A stretch of DNA of 64,000 bases from CAIKLP01 sp965279595 (GCA_965279595.1 OZ257246.1:2108001-2172000), one strand, 5' to 3'. Shown: positions 1-9,753, counted from the stretch's first letter. A program made the numbers and translations. The notes: a model not told the origin generated them from the sequence alone.

Positions 1-344
1 CAACTAATAATTGCGTTGATTTTATTCGTAAAAAACGACTAAAAGTATTTTCAATTGATCAAAAAATTCAAACAGGAGATGATGAAGAGATTTCGTTTGA
101 TTTTAAATCTGAAAATTTAGATCCTGAACAAAGTATGATTAGGAAGCAAAAAATAGAGCAGATGAGAGGTGTGGTTGATATGCTTCCTGAAAAATATAAA
201 GTACTAGTGGTGCTGCGTTATTTTGAAGAAAAGAGTTATGATGAAATTGCAATTGAAATGAACTTACCAATAGGTACAGTGAAAGCAACGCTGTTTAGAG
301 CTAGAGATTTATTATTAAATATTGTAAATTCAAAAGGGATTTAA
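1..344 (+). CDS. RNA polymerase sigma factor, ECF type (C-terminal part, cut by window start)
   Basis: The reading frame is open from base 3 to the stop at 344, so the N-terminus lies outside the window. The visible part begins with the end of region 2.4 (NCVDFIRKKR), followed by an acidic linker and a complete sigma region 4: LPEKYKVLVVLRYFEEKSYDEIA-type helices and the recognition helix around PIGTVKATLFRARDLL. ECF sigma factors direct RNA polymerase to a small regulon and are usually held by an anti-sigma factor; none is visible here. The stop is 3 bases before rsmG, so the two are probably co-transcribed. The regulon cannot be inferred from this fragment. Confidence 0.88.
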   Translation, partial: TNNCVDFIRKKRLKVFSIDQKIQTGDDEEISFDFKSENLDPEQSMIRKQKIEQMRGVVDMLPEKYKVLVVLRYFEEKSYDEIAIEMNLPIGTVKATLFRARDLLLNIVNSKGI

Positions 345-347
345 AAG

Positions 348-971
348 ATGGAATTAATACGTCAATATTTCCCTGATCTCAATTCTCTGCAATACCAACA
401 ATTAACAGCACTTGGAGATCTTTATATTGATTGGAATTCGAAAATAAATGTAATTTCTAGAAAGGACATGGAGCATTTTTATGAACGACATGTTTTACAT
501 TCATTAGGGATAGCAAAAGTTATCTCATTTAAACCTGAAACTAAAATTTTGGATGTTGGCACCGGTGGCGGATTTCCAGGTTTACCCTTGGCTATTTTAT
601 TTCCTGAAACTGAATTTCATTTGGTTGATTCAATTGGGAAAAAAATAAAAGTTGTACAAGAAATTTCAACAGCAATTGGATTAAAAAATCTTAGTTCAGA
701 GCATGGTCGTGCGGAGCAAGTTGTTGGACATTTTGATTTTGTTGTTTCAAGAGCTGTTACTCGTTTAACAGAATTTTACCCATGGATTCAAAATAAATTT
801 TCAAAAAAATCTTTCAATTCCCTTGATAATGGAATTTTATATTTAAAAGGAATTGATCTTACTGAAGAGTTTGATGAATTGAGAAAGCCTTATCAATTAT
901 ACCCGTTGAAACATTATTTCCGAGAAGAATGGTTCGAAAGTAAAGGTGTAATTTTTATCCCTCGATTTTAA
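348..971 (+). CDS. rsmG: 16S rRNA (guanine-N7)-methyltransferase RsmG
   Basis: Cytoplasmic SAM-dependent enzyme that methylates N7 of G527 in 16S rRNA (E. coli numbering); loss in other bacteria gives low-level streptomycin resistance. The 207-residue length is normal for the family. The SAM-binding loop LDVGTGGGFPGLPLAI lies at about residues 68-83, followed by the acidic HLVDSIGKK strand end and the SRAV motif near residue 133, all typical of GidB/RsmG. It starts 3 bases after the sigma-factor stop and ends convergent with a TPR gene. No oddities in sequence or length. Confidence 0.95.
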   Translation: MELIRQYFPDLNSLQYQQLTALGDLYIDWNSKINVISRKDMEHFYERHVLHSLGIAKVISFKPETKILDVGTGGGFPGLPLAILFPETEFHLVDSIGKKIKVVQEISTAIGLKNLSSEHGRAEQVVGHFDFVVSRAVTRLTEFYPWIQNKFSKKSFNSLDNGILYLKGIDLTEEFDELRKPYQLYPLKHYFREEWFESKGVIFIPRF

Positions 972-988
972 TTTTTCTTAACAATTTA

Positions 989-1750
989 TCAATTACTCAA
1001 TTTCTTCAAAAGGGCCTTGCAATCTTGAATTCTATAAGGATCATCAGGGGTTAGCATTGGTAATGCAATTGCTTTTTCTAAAAGTTTTTTAGCCTCTGAC
1101 TTTTTATTATTGTAATCAGCATTTACTGCTGCATCATAATAATATAAAATATAATTGGACCTAAATTGAATAGCTTTATTAAAATAACCTTCTGCTTTTT
1201 CAAAAGTGCAATTCTCTGGAACACCACCATATAAAGCTTTTGCAGCCATCACTTTGATACTTGACATGTTAGCAATTTCTCTATTCAATCTACCAAGCAT
1301 ATGATAAGAAGCAGCATGTTTTGGGTCTAATTTAATTGCAATTTCTGCTTCTGCTTTTATTTGTTTTGCATATTTTAATTTTTCTTCACTACTTGAAATC
1401 ATACTGATTCTACCTAAAGCTAAAGCCAAATTATAATGATTTTCAGCATCTGTATTATCTAATTTTAAAGCTTGTTCAGCAAATTTCTTTGCATTATTGA
1501 AATATATTTTTTTTTCTTCTGTGGTTTTTTTTCTATCTCCTTCTATAGATAATAAATAGGAGGTATGTTGCAAAGCTTCTTTATTATTGGGTTCTTTTTT
1601 TAGAATCAATTCAAATTTTTGTAATGCAAGGGCTTCTTTATATTGATCTTGAAGTTTTTTTGCATCTGTTAATAGTTGATTCACATCTTGTGCAATTGTA
1701 TGTGCTTGAAATGTAAACAAGGAGATGATTAATAGAATGATTCCTTTCAT
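989..1750 (-). CDS. Secreted/periplasmic tetratricopeptide-repeat protein
   Basis: 253 residues with an N-terminal signal peptide (hydrophobic residues 3-20 ending around AHTIAQ) and then tetratricopeptide-type helices through most of the chain, for example the segments around ALALQKFELILKKEPNNKEA and AEQALKLDNTDAENHYNLAL. TPR arrays act as protein-binding scaffolds; nothing here points to a specific partner. It stands alone, convergent with rsmG and divergent from dprA across a 129-base gap. I can assign fold class and export but not function. Confidence 0.75.
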   Translation of the reverse strand: MKGIILLIISLFTFQAHTIAQDVNQLLTDAKKLQDQYKEALALQKFELILKKEPNNKEALQHTSYLLSIEGDRKKTTEEKKIYFNNAKKFAEQALKLDNTDAENHYNLALALGRISMISSSEEKLKYAKQIKAEAEIAIKLDPKHAASYHMLGRLNREIANMSSIKVMAAKALYGGVPENCTFEKAEGYFNKAIQFRSNYILYYYDAAVNADYNNKKSEAKKLLEKAIALPMLTPDDPYRIQDCKALLKKLSN

Positions 1751-1879
1751 GTTTTTTTATTACAAGGTAACTTTTCTGTTTAAAAAATCAAAATTATAAA
1801 TCATACATTATTTATTCAATGTAGAAAAGGTTGCATATATACAGTTGTATCAATTTAATAGAATAACGATTTTTCAAAT

Positions 1880-2974
1880 ATGAAATCTGATTATTTTTAT
1901 GAAATCGCTTTGACTCAAATTTTAAATGTAGGGCCTCAAACGGTTAAAACTTTATTACAACATTATGAAACTGCAGAGCAAGTTTTCAAAATTAAGAAAC
2001 AGCATTTATTGAAAATACCTGGAATAGGAATAAAAATTGCCTCTAATTTAAAAGCCGAACCAGATTTTAAAGCGGTTGAAAAAGAATTGAAATTCATACA
2101 AAAAAACAATATCGAAATTGTTTTTTATAATCATTCACATTATCCTCAGAGATTAAAAAACTGCATTGATGCACCTCTCTTACTATATTATAAAGGAACA
2201 GCAGCTTTAGAGAAAAAAAAAGTAATTGGGATTGTTGGTTCAAGACTTGCAACTGACTATGGGAGAAAAATTGTAAAGCAATTAATTGAGTACATGAAAC
2301 CATATGATCCTTTAATTATAAGTGGTTTGGCATATGGAATTGATATTACTGCTCATAAAGAATCTTTAACCCATGGCTTAGAAACCATTGGAGTTTTGGG
2401 TCATGGTTTAGATATTATTTACCCAGCAACACACCAATCTATTGCAAAAAAAATGGAACAATGTGGTGGTTTATTAACTGAATTTACGAGTGGCAATAGG
2501 CCTGACCGAGAGAATTTTCCATCAAGAAATCGAATCATTGCTGGTTTATGTGATGCAATTATTGTTGTGGAAGCAAGAGAAAGTGGTGGAGCGCTAATTA
2601 CTGCAGACATAGCTAATTCTTATAATCGTGATGTGTTTGCTTTTCCGGGTAGGATCAATGATTTACAAAGTGCAGGTTGTAATCAATTAATTAAAAATAA
2701 TTTAGCGCAAATTGTTTTGCATCCATATGAAATAATTGAAAGTTTAGGATGGAATCAAAATTCAACTAATAAGAATATACAAACTCAACTTTTAATCAAT
2801 TTAAATAAAAACGAAGAATTAATTTTGAATTTAATACAAAATGGAACTACTGGAGTTGACAGCTTGATGGTTGAATCAGGGCTTAGCACCTCCACAATTG
2901 CTAATATTTTGTTTCAATTAGAAATAAATGGATTGATTCAATATCTACCTGGAAGGGTTATTAAAGCTATTTAA
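1880..2974 (+). CDS. dprA: DNA-processing protein DprA
   Basis: DprA/Smf binds incoming single-stranded DNA during natural transformation and loads RecA. The 364-residue protein has an N-terminal helix-hairpin-helix region (KIPGIGIKIA, residues 45-54), the Rossmann-like core starting at GSRLATDYG (120-128), the conserved SGLAYGIDITAH and GVLGHGLDIIYP stretches, NFPSRNRIIAGL, and ESGGALITADIA, then a C-terminal winged-helix domain from about residue 310. All usual motifs are present. It is a single gene, divergent from the TPR gene. Its presence suggests but does not prove competence; DprA also occurs in species not known to be transformable. Confidence 0.95.
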   Translation: MKSDYFYEIALTQILNVGPQTVKTLLQHYETAEQVFKIKKQHLLKIPGIGIKIASNLKAEPDFKAVEKELKFIQKNNIEIVFYNHSHYPQRLKNCIDAPLLLYYKGTAALEKKKVIGIVGSRLATDYGRKIVKQLIEYMKPYDPLIISGLAYGIDITAHKESLTHGLETIGVLGHGLDIIYPATHQSIAKKMEQCGGLLTEFTSGNRPDRENFPSRNRIIAGLCDAIIVVEARESGGALITADIANSYNRDVFAFPGRINDLQSAGCNQLIKNNLAQIVLHPYEIIESLGWNQNSTNKNIQTQLLINLNKNEELILNLIQNGTTGVDSLMVESGLSTSTIANILFQLEINGLIQYLPGRVIKAI

Positions 2975-3078
2975 TTCAAACAAGTATTAAGAAATTGTAA
3001 AAAAATAGCATTCTTACTTATCAAAGAAAAATAATATTAAATTGCCTAAAAATTGAATCAACCACAACTGTTATTGCT

Positions 3079-4170
3079 ATGAAAAACAAGTTATTTTATT
3101 TATTGATTTTATTAGCTTCATTAAGCACTCTAACTGCATTTAATCCGAAGCCAAAAGATGAAAAAAAACCAAAGAATATTATATTAATGGTTGGAGATGG
3201 AATGGGGCTAAGTCAAATAAGTTATGGCTTATTAACCGCTACTCAAAAAATGAATTTTGAGCGATTTAATTATATTGGATTTAGTAGAACATCCTCGGGA
3301 GATCATAAAATTACTGACTCTGCTGCAGGAGCAACTGCATTTGCATGTGGAAAAAAAACCTATAATGGGGCAATTGCTGTTGATATGGCAAAGAAACCCC
3401 TGAAAACTATTTTAGAGCTTGCAGAGGAACATGAATTATCAACAGGATTAGTAGCAACCTGTGCAATTACACACGCAACACCAGCGGCATTTATTGCTCA
3501 CCAACCTTCTCGAGATATGGTAGAAGAAATTGCTGCTGATTTTTTAAATACTGATATCGATTTATTTATTGGTGGAGGATTAGATAATTTCACTCAAAGA
3601 AAAGATCAAGTGGATTTAACTGCAAGATTAAGAGTTAGAGGATATGAAACCATAACTGATTTAAAAGATTTATGGAACTATAAAGGTGGAAAAAAGAAAA
3701 TTGCGGCACTTGTTGCTTCAAAACATTTAGCTAAAATGCAAGATGGTAGAAGAGATTACTTACCATCTGCCACCGAATTTGCGACAAATTTTCTTTCAAA
3801 AAATAATAAAGGTTTTTTCTTAATGATTGAAGGTTCACAAATTGACTGGGGTGGCCATAGTAATGATGCAGAATACATCCGTCAGGAATTAATGGATTTT
3901 GATGCAGCAATTGGTAAAGTATTAGATTTTGCAGCCAAAGATGGAAATACTTTAGTAATTGTAACTGCTGATCATGAAACAGGCGGATTCTCTTTAAGTG
4001 GGAATGAAGAAGATAAAACTCAAAACAACATTGATCCTAAATTTACTACCAAAAATCACACTGCTGTAATGGTACCAGTATTTGCTTTTGGTCCGGGTGC
4101 TGATTTATTTATGGGCATCTACCAAAACACTGCAATATTTGATAAGATGATAATGTTATTCGACTTTTAA
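3079..4170 (+). CDS. Alkaline phosphatase (PhoA superfamily), secreted
   Basis: Hydrolyses phosphate monoesters outside the cytoplasm. An N-terminal signal peptide (residues 1-20) precedes the catalytic domain. Visible active-site elements: metal-binding Asp in ILMVGDGMG (D40), nucleophile Ser in TDSAAGATAF (S81), the ITHATPAAFIAHQ histidines, the MIEGSQIDWGGHSND metal site and TADHETGG near the C-terminus. At 363 residues it is compact compared with E. coli PhoA (about 470) but complete. It is monocistronic, with a 104-base AT-rich gap upstream in which I saw no clear Pho-type operator. Confidence 0.9.
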   Translation: MKNKLFYLLILLASLSTLTAFNPKPKDEKKPKNIILMVGDGMGLSQISYGLLTATQKMNFERFNYIGFSRTSSGDHKITDSAAGATAFACGKKTYNGAIAVDMAKKPLKTILELAEEHELSTGLVATCAITHATPAAFIAHQPSRDMVEEIAADFLNTDIDLFIGGGLDNFTQRKDQVDLTARLRVRGYETITDLKDLWNYKGGKKKIAALVASKHLAKMQDGRRDYLPSATEFATNFLSKNNKGFFLMIEGSQIDWGGHSNDAEYIRQELMDFDAAIGKVLDFAAKDGNTLVIVTADHETGGFSLSGNEEDKTQNNIDPKFTTKNHTAVMVPVFAFGPGADLFMGIYQNTAIFDKMIMLFDF

Positions 4171-4205
4171 TTCAATTAAATAATTCTCGGCTTGGAAAAA
4201 TTGAA

Positions 4206-4700
4206 TTATCCCATTGATTTAGGAAAGTCAAAATCAATTAACTTTCCAAGTCCTTGACTTATTTGTTGCCAATCCGTTATATCAAATTCAAGTATAGCAA
4301 AGGCAGAAGTAGGAAGTTCAATTCCATCTTCATTGCTTAAATATCCTATGATGTCTGAGAATCCAGGATTGTGACCGAAAAGTATTAGAGATTGATATTT
4401 GTTATTTTGTTGATTAATAACCGTTAAAATATTTTTTACTGATGCCTCATATATGGCAGGTTCAATAGAAAGTGCTCCTGATTCAATTTGGAAAGTATTC
4501 GCAAAAATTTTAGCTGTTTGAAATGCTCTATTTGCAGGTGAACTGATCCAATATTCAAGATTTATTTTTTTTCTTTTTAATCGTTCAGCCATTTCTTCTG
4601 CATCTTCCATTCCTCTTTCCACCAAATTACGCTTAAAATCATCTTGATCGAAACTCAAACGCTCTGCTTTTCCATGTCTAACAAATACAATTCTTTTCAT
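4206..4700 (-). CDS. SixA-like histidine phosphatase family protein
   Basis: 164-residue member of the histidine phosphatase (phosphoglycerate mutase) superfamily. The catalytic RHG lies at residues 8-10 (VFVRHGKAE), and the second catalytic histidine is in LILFGHNPGF. Length and sequence resemble SixA, which dephosphorylates phosphohistidine in Hpt domains, but the family also includes enzymes acting on small molecules. Its start overlaps the stop of the upstream GT9 gene by 4 bases (ATGA), giving the order polX-like, GT9, sixA-like in one operon. The substrate is not deducible from the sequence. Confidence 0.82.
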   Translation of the reverse strand: MKRIVFVRHGKAERLSFDQDDFKRNLVERGMEDAEEMAERLKRKKINLEYWISSPANRAFQTAKIFANTFQIESGALSIEPAIYEASVKNILTVINQQNNKYQSLILFGHNPGFSDIIGYLSNEDGIELPTSAFAILEFDITDWQQISQGLGKLIDFDFPKSMG

Positions 4701-5662
4701 GATTTAATATTATAAAGAAGTTGTTCAATTGACTGTTGATTCATGCAATTAAAATGTTTCTTTGGACACTGATTGTATCCAATTTTACTACAAGGCCGAC
4801 AATTTAAATGAGGGACTTCATAATTAAATTTCTTAGTAACCATATATGGATCCATCCCAAATTCTGGAATAGTATTTCCCCAAAAAGTATGAATCACTTT
4901 ATTAAATGCAGCTGCAATATGCATTAAACCTGTATCATGAGCAATAATAAAATTAGCTTGCTTTATTAAGGAGGCAGATTGATTTAAATTGTATAACCCA
5001 CATGCATTATTAATTTCACCTACATTCATATTAACTAATTCTTTTGCAATTTCAGAATCAGTTGGACCTCCAATAAGAATAATGGGTAATTCTATTTTTT
5101 CACAAATTTCTTTTAGTTTGTTTAAAGGTAATCGCTTACTAAAATGTTGAGCTCCTATTACTAAACCGACATATCCATTGTGAAATTCAATCGGTAAACT
5201 TTTCAAATCTATTTCATCTTCTTGTTTGATAAAGTAATCAAGTCCTTTATGATCATTTAATACACCAAGGTGTTTGACTGTGGCTAAGTATCTATCTACA
5301 ATATGAATTTGAGGTAAAAGGTTGATCTTTAAATTCACCATCAACCATTTTTTGAAATTAAGTTTATCAAATGAAAAATGTTTTACTGATAATTTTGATT
5401 TTAAGAATCTTGTTCTCAAATTATGATGTAAGTCAATAATGAAATCAAAGTTTTCTTCTTTTAAAATTGGTAAAAGCTTATCCCAATTATTATCAAATAA
5501 ATGGATTTTTTTGATATTTGGATTTGCGATTAAAACATCTTTAAATGTTGATTTGGTTAAGAAATGCACTTCTGCACCCAGTTGTTCTTTCAAACATCTA
5601 ATAACTGGAGTAGTCAAAACAATATCTCCAATAGAACTAAATCTAACAATTAATACTTTCAT
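4697..5662 (-). CDS. Glycosyltransferase family 9 (heptosyltransferase-like)
   Basis: 321-residue GT-B enzyme of family GT9, which transfers heptose or related sugars to the lipopolysaccharide core at the cytoplasmic face of the inner membrane. The N-terminus (VLIVRFSSIGDIVLTTPVI) is the classic GT9 signature, and FIIAHDTGLMHIAAA with WGNTIPEFG marks the nucleotide-sugar domain. The C-terminus carries a cysteine cluster (CRPCSKIGYNQCPKKHFNC) seen in many Bacteroidota GT9 proteins; its role is unknown to me. The gene overlaps both neighbours by 4 bases, so it is translationally coupled to polX-like upstream and sixA-like downstream. Confidence 0.9.
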   Translation of the reverse strand: MKVLIVRFSSIGDIVLTTPVIRCLKEQLGAEVHFLTKSTFKDVLIANPNIKKIHLFDNNWDKLLPILKEENFDFIIDLHHNLRTRFLKSKLSVKHFSFDKLNFKKWLMVNLKINLLPQIHIVDRYLATVKHLGVLNDHKGLDYFIKQEDEIDLKSLPIEFHNGYVGLVIGAQHFSKRLPLNKLKEICEKIELPIILIGGPTDSEIAKELVNMNVGEINNACGLYNLNQSASLIKQANFIIAHDTGLMHIAAAFNKVIHTFWGNTIPEFGMDPYMVTKKFNYEVPHLNCRPCSKIGYNQCPKKHFNCMNQQSIEQLLYNIKS

Positions 5663-7344
5663 TTAATATTTAATTTTCTGTTTTGAAAGTAATTTGAAAT
5701 TTCAATTGAAGTTAAAGAATTTAAACACATTTCTTTAGTTAATCCACCTTTTCTTGATACCGCAATCCCAAAATACATGTCTTTAAATCCTTCTTTCCTA
5801 TGGGCATCTGGATTAATAGCTAACATTACATTTTTAGATAAGGCGTAATCAATCCACCTCCAGTCTAAATCTAACCTCAATGGATTAGCATTTATTTCTA
5901 TTACTACTTTATTTTCAGCGCAAGCATCAATTACTTTTTGATGATCAATTGGGTAACCTTTTCTTGCTAAAAGTAGTCTACCTGTTGGATGACCTAATAT
6001 TGTTGTATAAGGTTTTTCAATAGCTTTAATTAATCTTTGAGTAGCTTTTTCCAAATCCATTTTTAAATTAGAATGAATAGAGGCAACAACAAAATCAAAT
6101 TGTTTTAATACCTCATCCTCATAATCCAACCGTCCATCATTTAAAATATCAGATTCAATTCCTTTAAATATTTTAAAATCTGACCATGTTTGATTCAATA
6201 AATCAATTTCCTGATGTTGAGCCAAAACGCGTTCTACTTTTAATCCGTTAGCGTAAAATGCAGATTGTGAATGGTCACATATTCCCAAATATTCATAGCC
6301 TAAATCTCTACAATAATTTGCCATTTCTTTTAAACTATGAATTCCATCAGACCATGTACTATGATTATGCAATGAGCCTTTAAGGTCAGCAAGCTCAATC
6401 AATTTAGGTAATTGATTGTTTTTCGATTTTTCAATTTCAGTGATGCCTTCCCTTAATTCTGGTTCAATATAATTTAATCCCAATGATTGATATATTTCTT
6501 TTTCTGAATTGAAATTTTGTGATACAATTTGATCAATATTTAAATTCTTTATTAAATCAAAATGTTCTTGCGTGCCGGTTAATTTAAATTGTTGACTGTT
6601 ATATTGATTTGAATTGGCAAAGTGGAATTTTAGAGGACTGTTATTTTCTGTTTTACCAATCCATAAATTATCGGATACACTTTCTTTATTTAAAAATTCA
6701 AGTGAATTGATATATGATAAAATAGGAGAGGTGTTTTCAGTTTCAATCAATAGTTCAATGCATTCAATAATTTCGCATTTTCTTCTTAATTCACCAGTAA
6801 ATTCAATTTTTAATTCAGGGAATTGTTTGTGAAAAAGATTGATCATTTCTATTGCTGTTTGTTCAGCATTGGCATAAATCACCTTTCCTGAATTACCCCA
6901 AAGAAATTCAATTAGTTTTTTTACTTCGTCTTGAGTTTTTAAACCGAAACCTTTGGCTTCAACAAGCCTATTCTCATTGCAGGCATAATATAATTCCCCA
7001 ATAGATTCTATTTGCAAATCAATCCAAATTATTCGTATTTTTTTTGGACCTAATCCCTTTATTGCAAGCATTTCAATTACTCCTGTTGGTGTAATTTCTT
7101 TCAAATTTTCCAACTCCTCAATCTTCCCAGTTTCAATTAATTCAATGATTTTAGCAGCTACACTTTTCCCTACGCCATCAATTTTAGATAATTCATCAAT
7201 TGATTTTTCAGCTAGTATTTCTGAAAATTTACTTAATTTAAAAGAAGCATTATTTACAGCTTTTACTTTAAAAGGATTTTCTTCATGCAACTCTAAAAGC
7301 TGTCCATACAACTTTAATGATTTGGTTATTACTTTATTATCCAA
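5659..7344 (-). CDS. polX: PolX-like protein: degenerate family X polymerase fused to an intact PHP nuclease domain
   Basis: 561 residues with the bacterial PolX layout: helix-hairpin-helix motifs (IDGVGKSVAAKI, about 55-66; IKGLGPKKI, 95-103), a polymerase palm, then a PHP phosphoesterase domain (about 320-555). PHP metal ligands look complete: HNHSTWSDG (H326, H328), GICDHS, GIESDIL, ASIHS, GHPTGRLL and INPDAH. In the palm, GSxRR has become GELRR (184-188), the catalytic DxD reads C195-I-E197, and the third Asp position appears to be H241. Polymerase activity is therefore doubtful, while the 3'-5' exonuclease/AP-endonuclease role of PHP seems retained. First gene of an overlapping operon with GT9 and sixA-like genes. 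Confidence 0.9.
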   Translation of the reverse strand: MDNKVITKSLKLYGQLLELHEENPFKVKAVNNASFKLSKFSEILAEKSIDELSKIDGVGKSVAAKIIELIETGKIEELENLKEITPTGVIEMLAIKGLGPKKIRIIWIDLQIESIGELYYACNENRLVEAKGFGLKTQDEVKKLIEFLWGNSGKVIYANAEQTAIEMINLFHKQFPELKIEFTGELRRKCEIIECIELLIETENTSPILSYINSLEFLNKESVSDNLWIGKTENNSPLKFHFANSNQYNSQQFKLTGTQEHFDLIKNLNIDQIVSQNFNSEKEIYQSLGLNYIEPELREGITEIEKSKNNQLPKLIELADLKGSLHNHSTWSDGIHSLKEMANYCRDLGYEYLGICDHSQSAFYANGLKVERVLAQHQEIDLLNQTWSDFKIFKGIESDILNDGRLDYEDEVLKQFDFVVASIHSNLKMDLEKATQRLIKAIEKPYTTILGHPTGRLLLARKGYPIDHQKVIDACAENKVVIEINANPLRLDLDWRWIDYALSKNVMLAINPDAHRKEGFKDMYFGIAVSRKGGLTKEMCLNSLTSIEISNYFQNRKLNIK

Positions 7345-7382
7345 GGATGTTTAATTATAAGATTTCTAATTGATTGTTACGA

Positions 7383-9143
7383 TTATTCAATGATTGGATT
7401 CATTGGAAGCCTAGCTTGAATTCCATTTTGATTTTTAATTCGTTCCAATTCTAAAATGTATTTATATGATTCACCATATTGTTGTTTCATGAAATATGTT
7501 TTGGTTTCGGCAGATAAATTATTTAGTAATTTTGCAATTGGATCTTGTTGTACTGGTAAACTACTAATTCTATAATCTTTAAGTTTTGCTTTTTTCGCTG
7601 CTAATAAAATGGCATCATTGATATTTCCTAAACTATCAACCAAACCTAATTCTTTAGCAGATGTTCCACTCCACACTCTTCCACCTGCAATTGAAAGAAC
7701 TTTTTCTATTTTCATTTTTCTTCCTTCTGCAACTTTTCTAGTAAAATCATCATATATGTGATTTACTTCATATTGAATAATATTTCTTTCTGACTCTGTT
7801 AATGGTCTAGTTACATCCCCAAGATCAGCGTATTCACTGGTTTTCACTACATCAAATGTAAGTCCTAATTTGTTTCTGAAAAAAGCTTGAGCATTAAATA
7901 ATACTCCAAATACTCCAATTGATCCAGTGATGGTATTTGGTTGAGCCACAATTGCATCAGCTGCGCAAGCAATATAATAACCACCTGAAGCAGCAACATC
8001 ACCCATTGATGCAATTACAGGTTTCACTTTTTTGCATAATACAACTTCTCTCCAAATTACATCAGATGCAAGTGCACTTCCTCCAGGAGAATTAATTCTT
8101 AGCACTACAGCTTTTACATTATCATCTAGTCTAGCTGTTCTTATAGCTTCAGAAATTCTTTCTGATCCAATTGTTTCATCATCGCCAGTTCCTCCATATA
8201 TTTCACCGTTAGCATATATAATGGCTATTTTATTTTTTGAAGTTGAAATATTAACAGGACTCGCATGGATATAATTTTTCATACTAATGAATTCCAATTT
8301 CGATTTGTTAGAAAGTTTTTTCAATTCTTCTAAAATCTCGTCTTTGTATTTGAGACCATCAACCATTTTTAATTCTAAGGCATCTTTTGCAGATCTTACT
8401 TGTAATTCATTTGAAATAGCTTTAATTTCTTCTTGTTTTTTTGAACGAGCAATGGCTAGTTGTTCGGTAAAATGATTATAAATTGTATTTAATAATTCAG
8501 TTGTTTGAAGACGACTCGAGTCACTCATTTTTTCTAAAAAATAAGGTTCCACTGCACTTTTAAAACTACCTACTCGTATTATTTCCGGTTCTATTTCCAA
8601 TTTATCTAATGCGCCTTTAAAAAACATTACATTCGATCTAAATCCACGCAATTCCATAATTCCAGCCGGATTTAAATATATTTTATCAGCTACACTTGCC
8701 AAATAATATGCTTTCTGAGAGTAAATTTCACTATAAGCAATGATAAATTTTGATGATGATTTAAAATCAATTAATGCAGTACGGATTTCTTCAATTGTGG
8801 ATAAACCAGCTTGGATTTCTGAAAGATCTAAATAGATTCCTTTAATATGAGAATCGGTTTTTGCTTTTTTGATATTAGATAAAATATCGTTTAATCCTGG
8901 TTGACTATTATTTTCTAAGTTAAATAAATCAAAATTTTTGAAAGGGTCATTTAAAGATCTTTCTGTAATTGCATAATTAAATTCAATATGTAAAATTGAA
9001 TTATCTTTTAATTCAGTTGTTGTATCTTTGTTAGCATTGGCTACTATACCAAATAAAATAATTACGAATAAAAAGAATAGAACAAAAGTAGATAATATAG
9101 CCCCAAGCATTGAGGCAAATACGATTTTGAAAAATTGTTTCAT
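7383..9143 (-). CDS. sppA: Signal peptide peptidase SppA, 67-kDa type
   Basis: Membrane-bound serine protease that degrades cleaved signal peptides. The 586-residue length matches the long two-domain form. There is one N-terminal transmembrane helix (about residues 8-34), then two repeated ClpP-like domains. The catalytic lysine is expected in the first repeat (SEIYSQKAYYLASVADKI) and the nucleophile serine in the second (ASMGDVAASGGYYIACAAD), with NSPGGSALASDVIW upstream. It is divergent from folK with about 54 bases between start codons, so the two share a short regulatory region. Confidence 0.95.
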   Translation of the reverse strand: MKQFFKIVFASMLGAILSTFVLFFLFVIILFGIVANANKDTTTELKDNSILHIEFNYAITERSLNDPFKNFDLFNLENNSQPGLNDILSNIKKAKTDSHIKGIYLDLSEIQAGLSTIEEIRTALIDFKSSSKFIIAYSEIYSQKAYYLASVADKIYLNPAGIMELRGFRSNVMFFKGALDKLEIEPEIIRVGSFKSAVEPYFLEKMSDSSRLQTTELLNTIYNHFTEQLAIARSKKQEEIKAISNELQVRSAKDALELKMVDGLKYKDEILEELKKLSNKSKLEFISMKNYIHASPVNISTSKNKIAIIYANGEIYGGTGDDETIGSERISEAIRTARLDDNVKAVVLRINSPGGSALASDVIWREVVLCKKVKPVIASMGDVAASGGYYIACAADAIVAQPNTITGSIGVFGVLFNAQAFFRNKLGLTFDVVKTSEYADLGDVTRPLTESERNIIQYEVNHIYDDFTRKVAEGRKMKIEKVLSIAGGRVWSGTSAKELGLVDSLGNINDAILLAAKKAKLKDYRISSLPVQQDPIAKLLNNLSAETKTYFMKQQYGESYKYILELERIKNQNGIQARLPMNPIIE

Positions 9144-9197
9144 TTTAAAGGATTATAGGTCAATATTACTAATTTAATATTTGAGAATTTGTTTGCC

Positions 9198-9671
9198 ATG
9201 AAGGTAATAATTTTGTTAGGAACAAATGTTGGTGATCGTCTAAAAAATTTATCAAAAGCTAAGGAATTAATAGCAATTGAAAATCCAATTAGCAATCAAT
9301 CTAGAATTTATGAAACTGCTGCTTGGGGAAATACCAACCAGGACCACTTCTTAAATCAAGCTATCCAAATTGAAACTAATTTTTCAGCAATTGAATTACT
9401 TGAACATTTATTAGGCATAGAAAACCAAATGGGTAGAAAAAGATTAATCAAATGGGAGCCAAGAATTATTGATTTGGACATAATTTATTATGATTCCTTG
9501 ATTATTCAAATGGACAATTTGGTTATTCCACACCCTGAACTTACAAATAGAGCATTTGTGCTCAAACCACTTGTAGATATTATTCCAGATTTCATACACC
9601 CAATCCTTCAGCAAAATAACAAGCAATTATTGCTTCAATGTATTGATAAATTGCCTGTTACATTATATTAA
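9198..9671 (+). CDS. folK: 2-amino-4-hydroxy-6-hydroxymethyldihydropteridine diphosphokinase FolK
   Basis: Cytoplasmic HPPK of folate biosynthesis, transferring pyrophosphate from ATP to hydroxymethyl-dihydropterin. The ATG at 9198 gives MKVIILLGTNVGDR, the usual HPPK start; an in-frame TTG at 9189 would only add three residues. Motifs include LGTNVGDR, SRIYETAAWG, FLNQAIQIET, MGRKR and the signature around EPRIIDLDIIYYD, then IPHPELTNRAFVL. About 157 residues, normal length. It appears to be a single-domain enzyme, not fused to FolB or FolP, and no other folate gene is in the window. Confidence 0.95.
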   Translation: MKVIILLGTNVGDRLKNLSKAKELIAIENPISNQSRIYETAAWGNTNQDHFLNQAIQIETNFSAIELLEHLLGIENQMGRKRLIKWEPRIIDLDIIYYDSLIIQMDNLVIPHPELTNRAFVLKPLVDIIPDFIHPILQQNNKQLLLQCIDKLPVTLY

Positions 9672-9753
9672 ACGGGAAAATTTAGATTTAAGCAGTACAA
9701 CAGCCTATTAAAATTCTTTTAATTTTTCTATCTTCAACTTTTAAACCCTGAAT

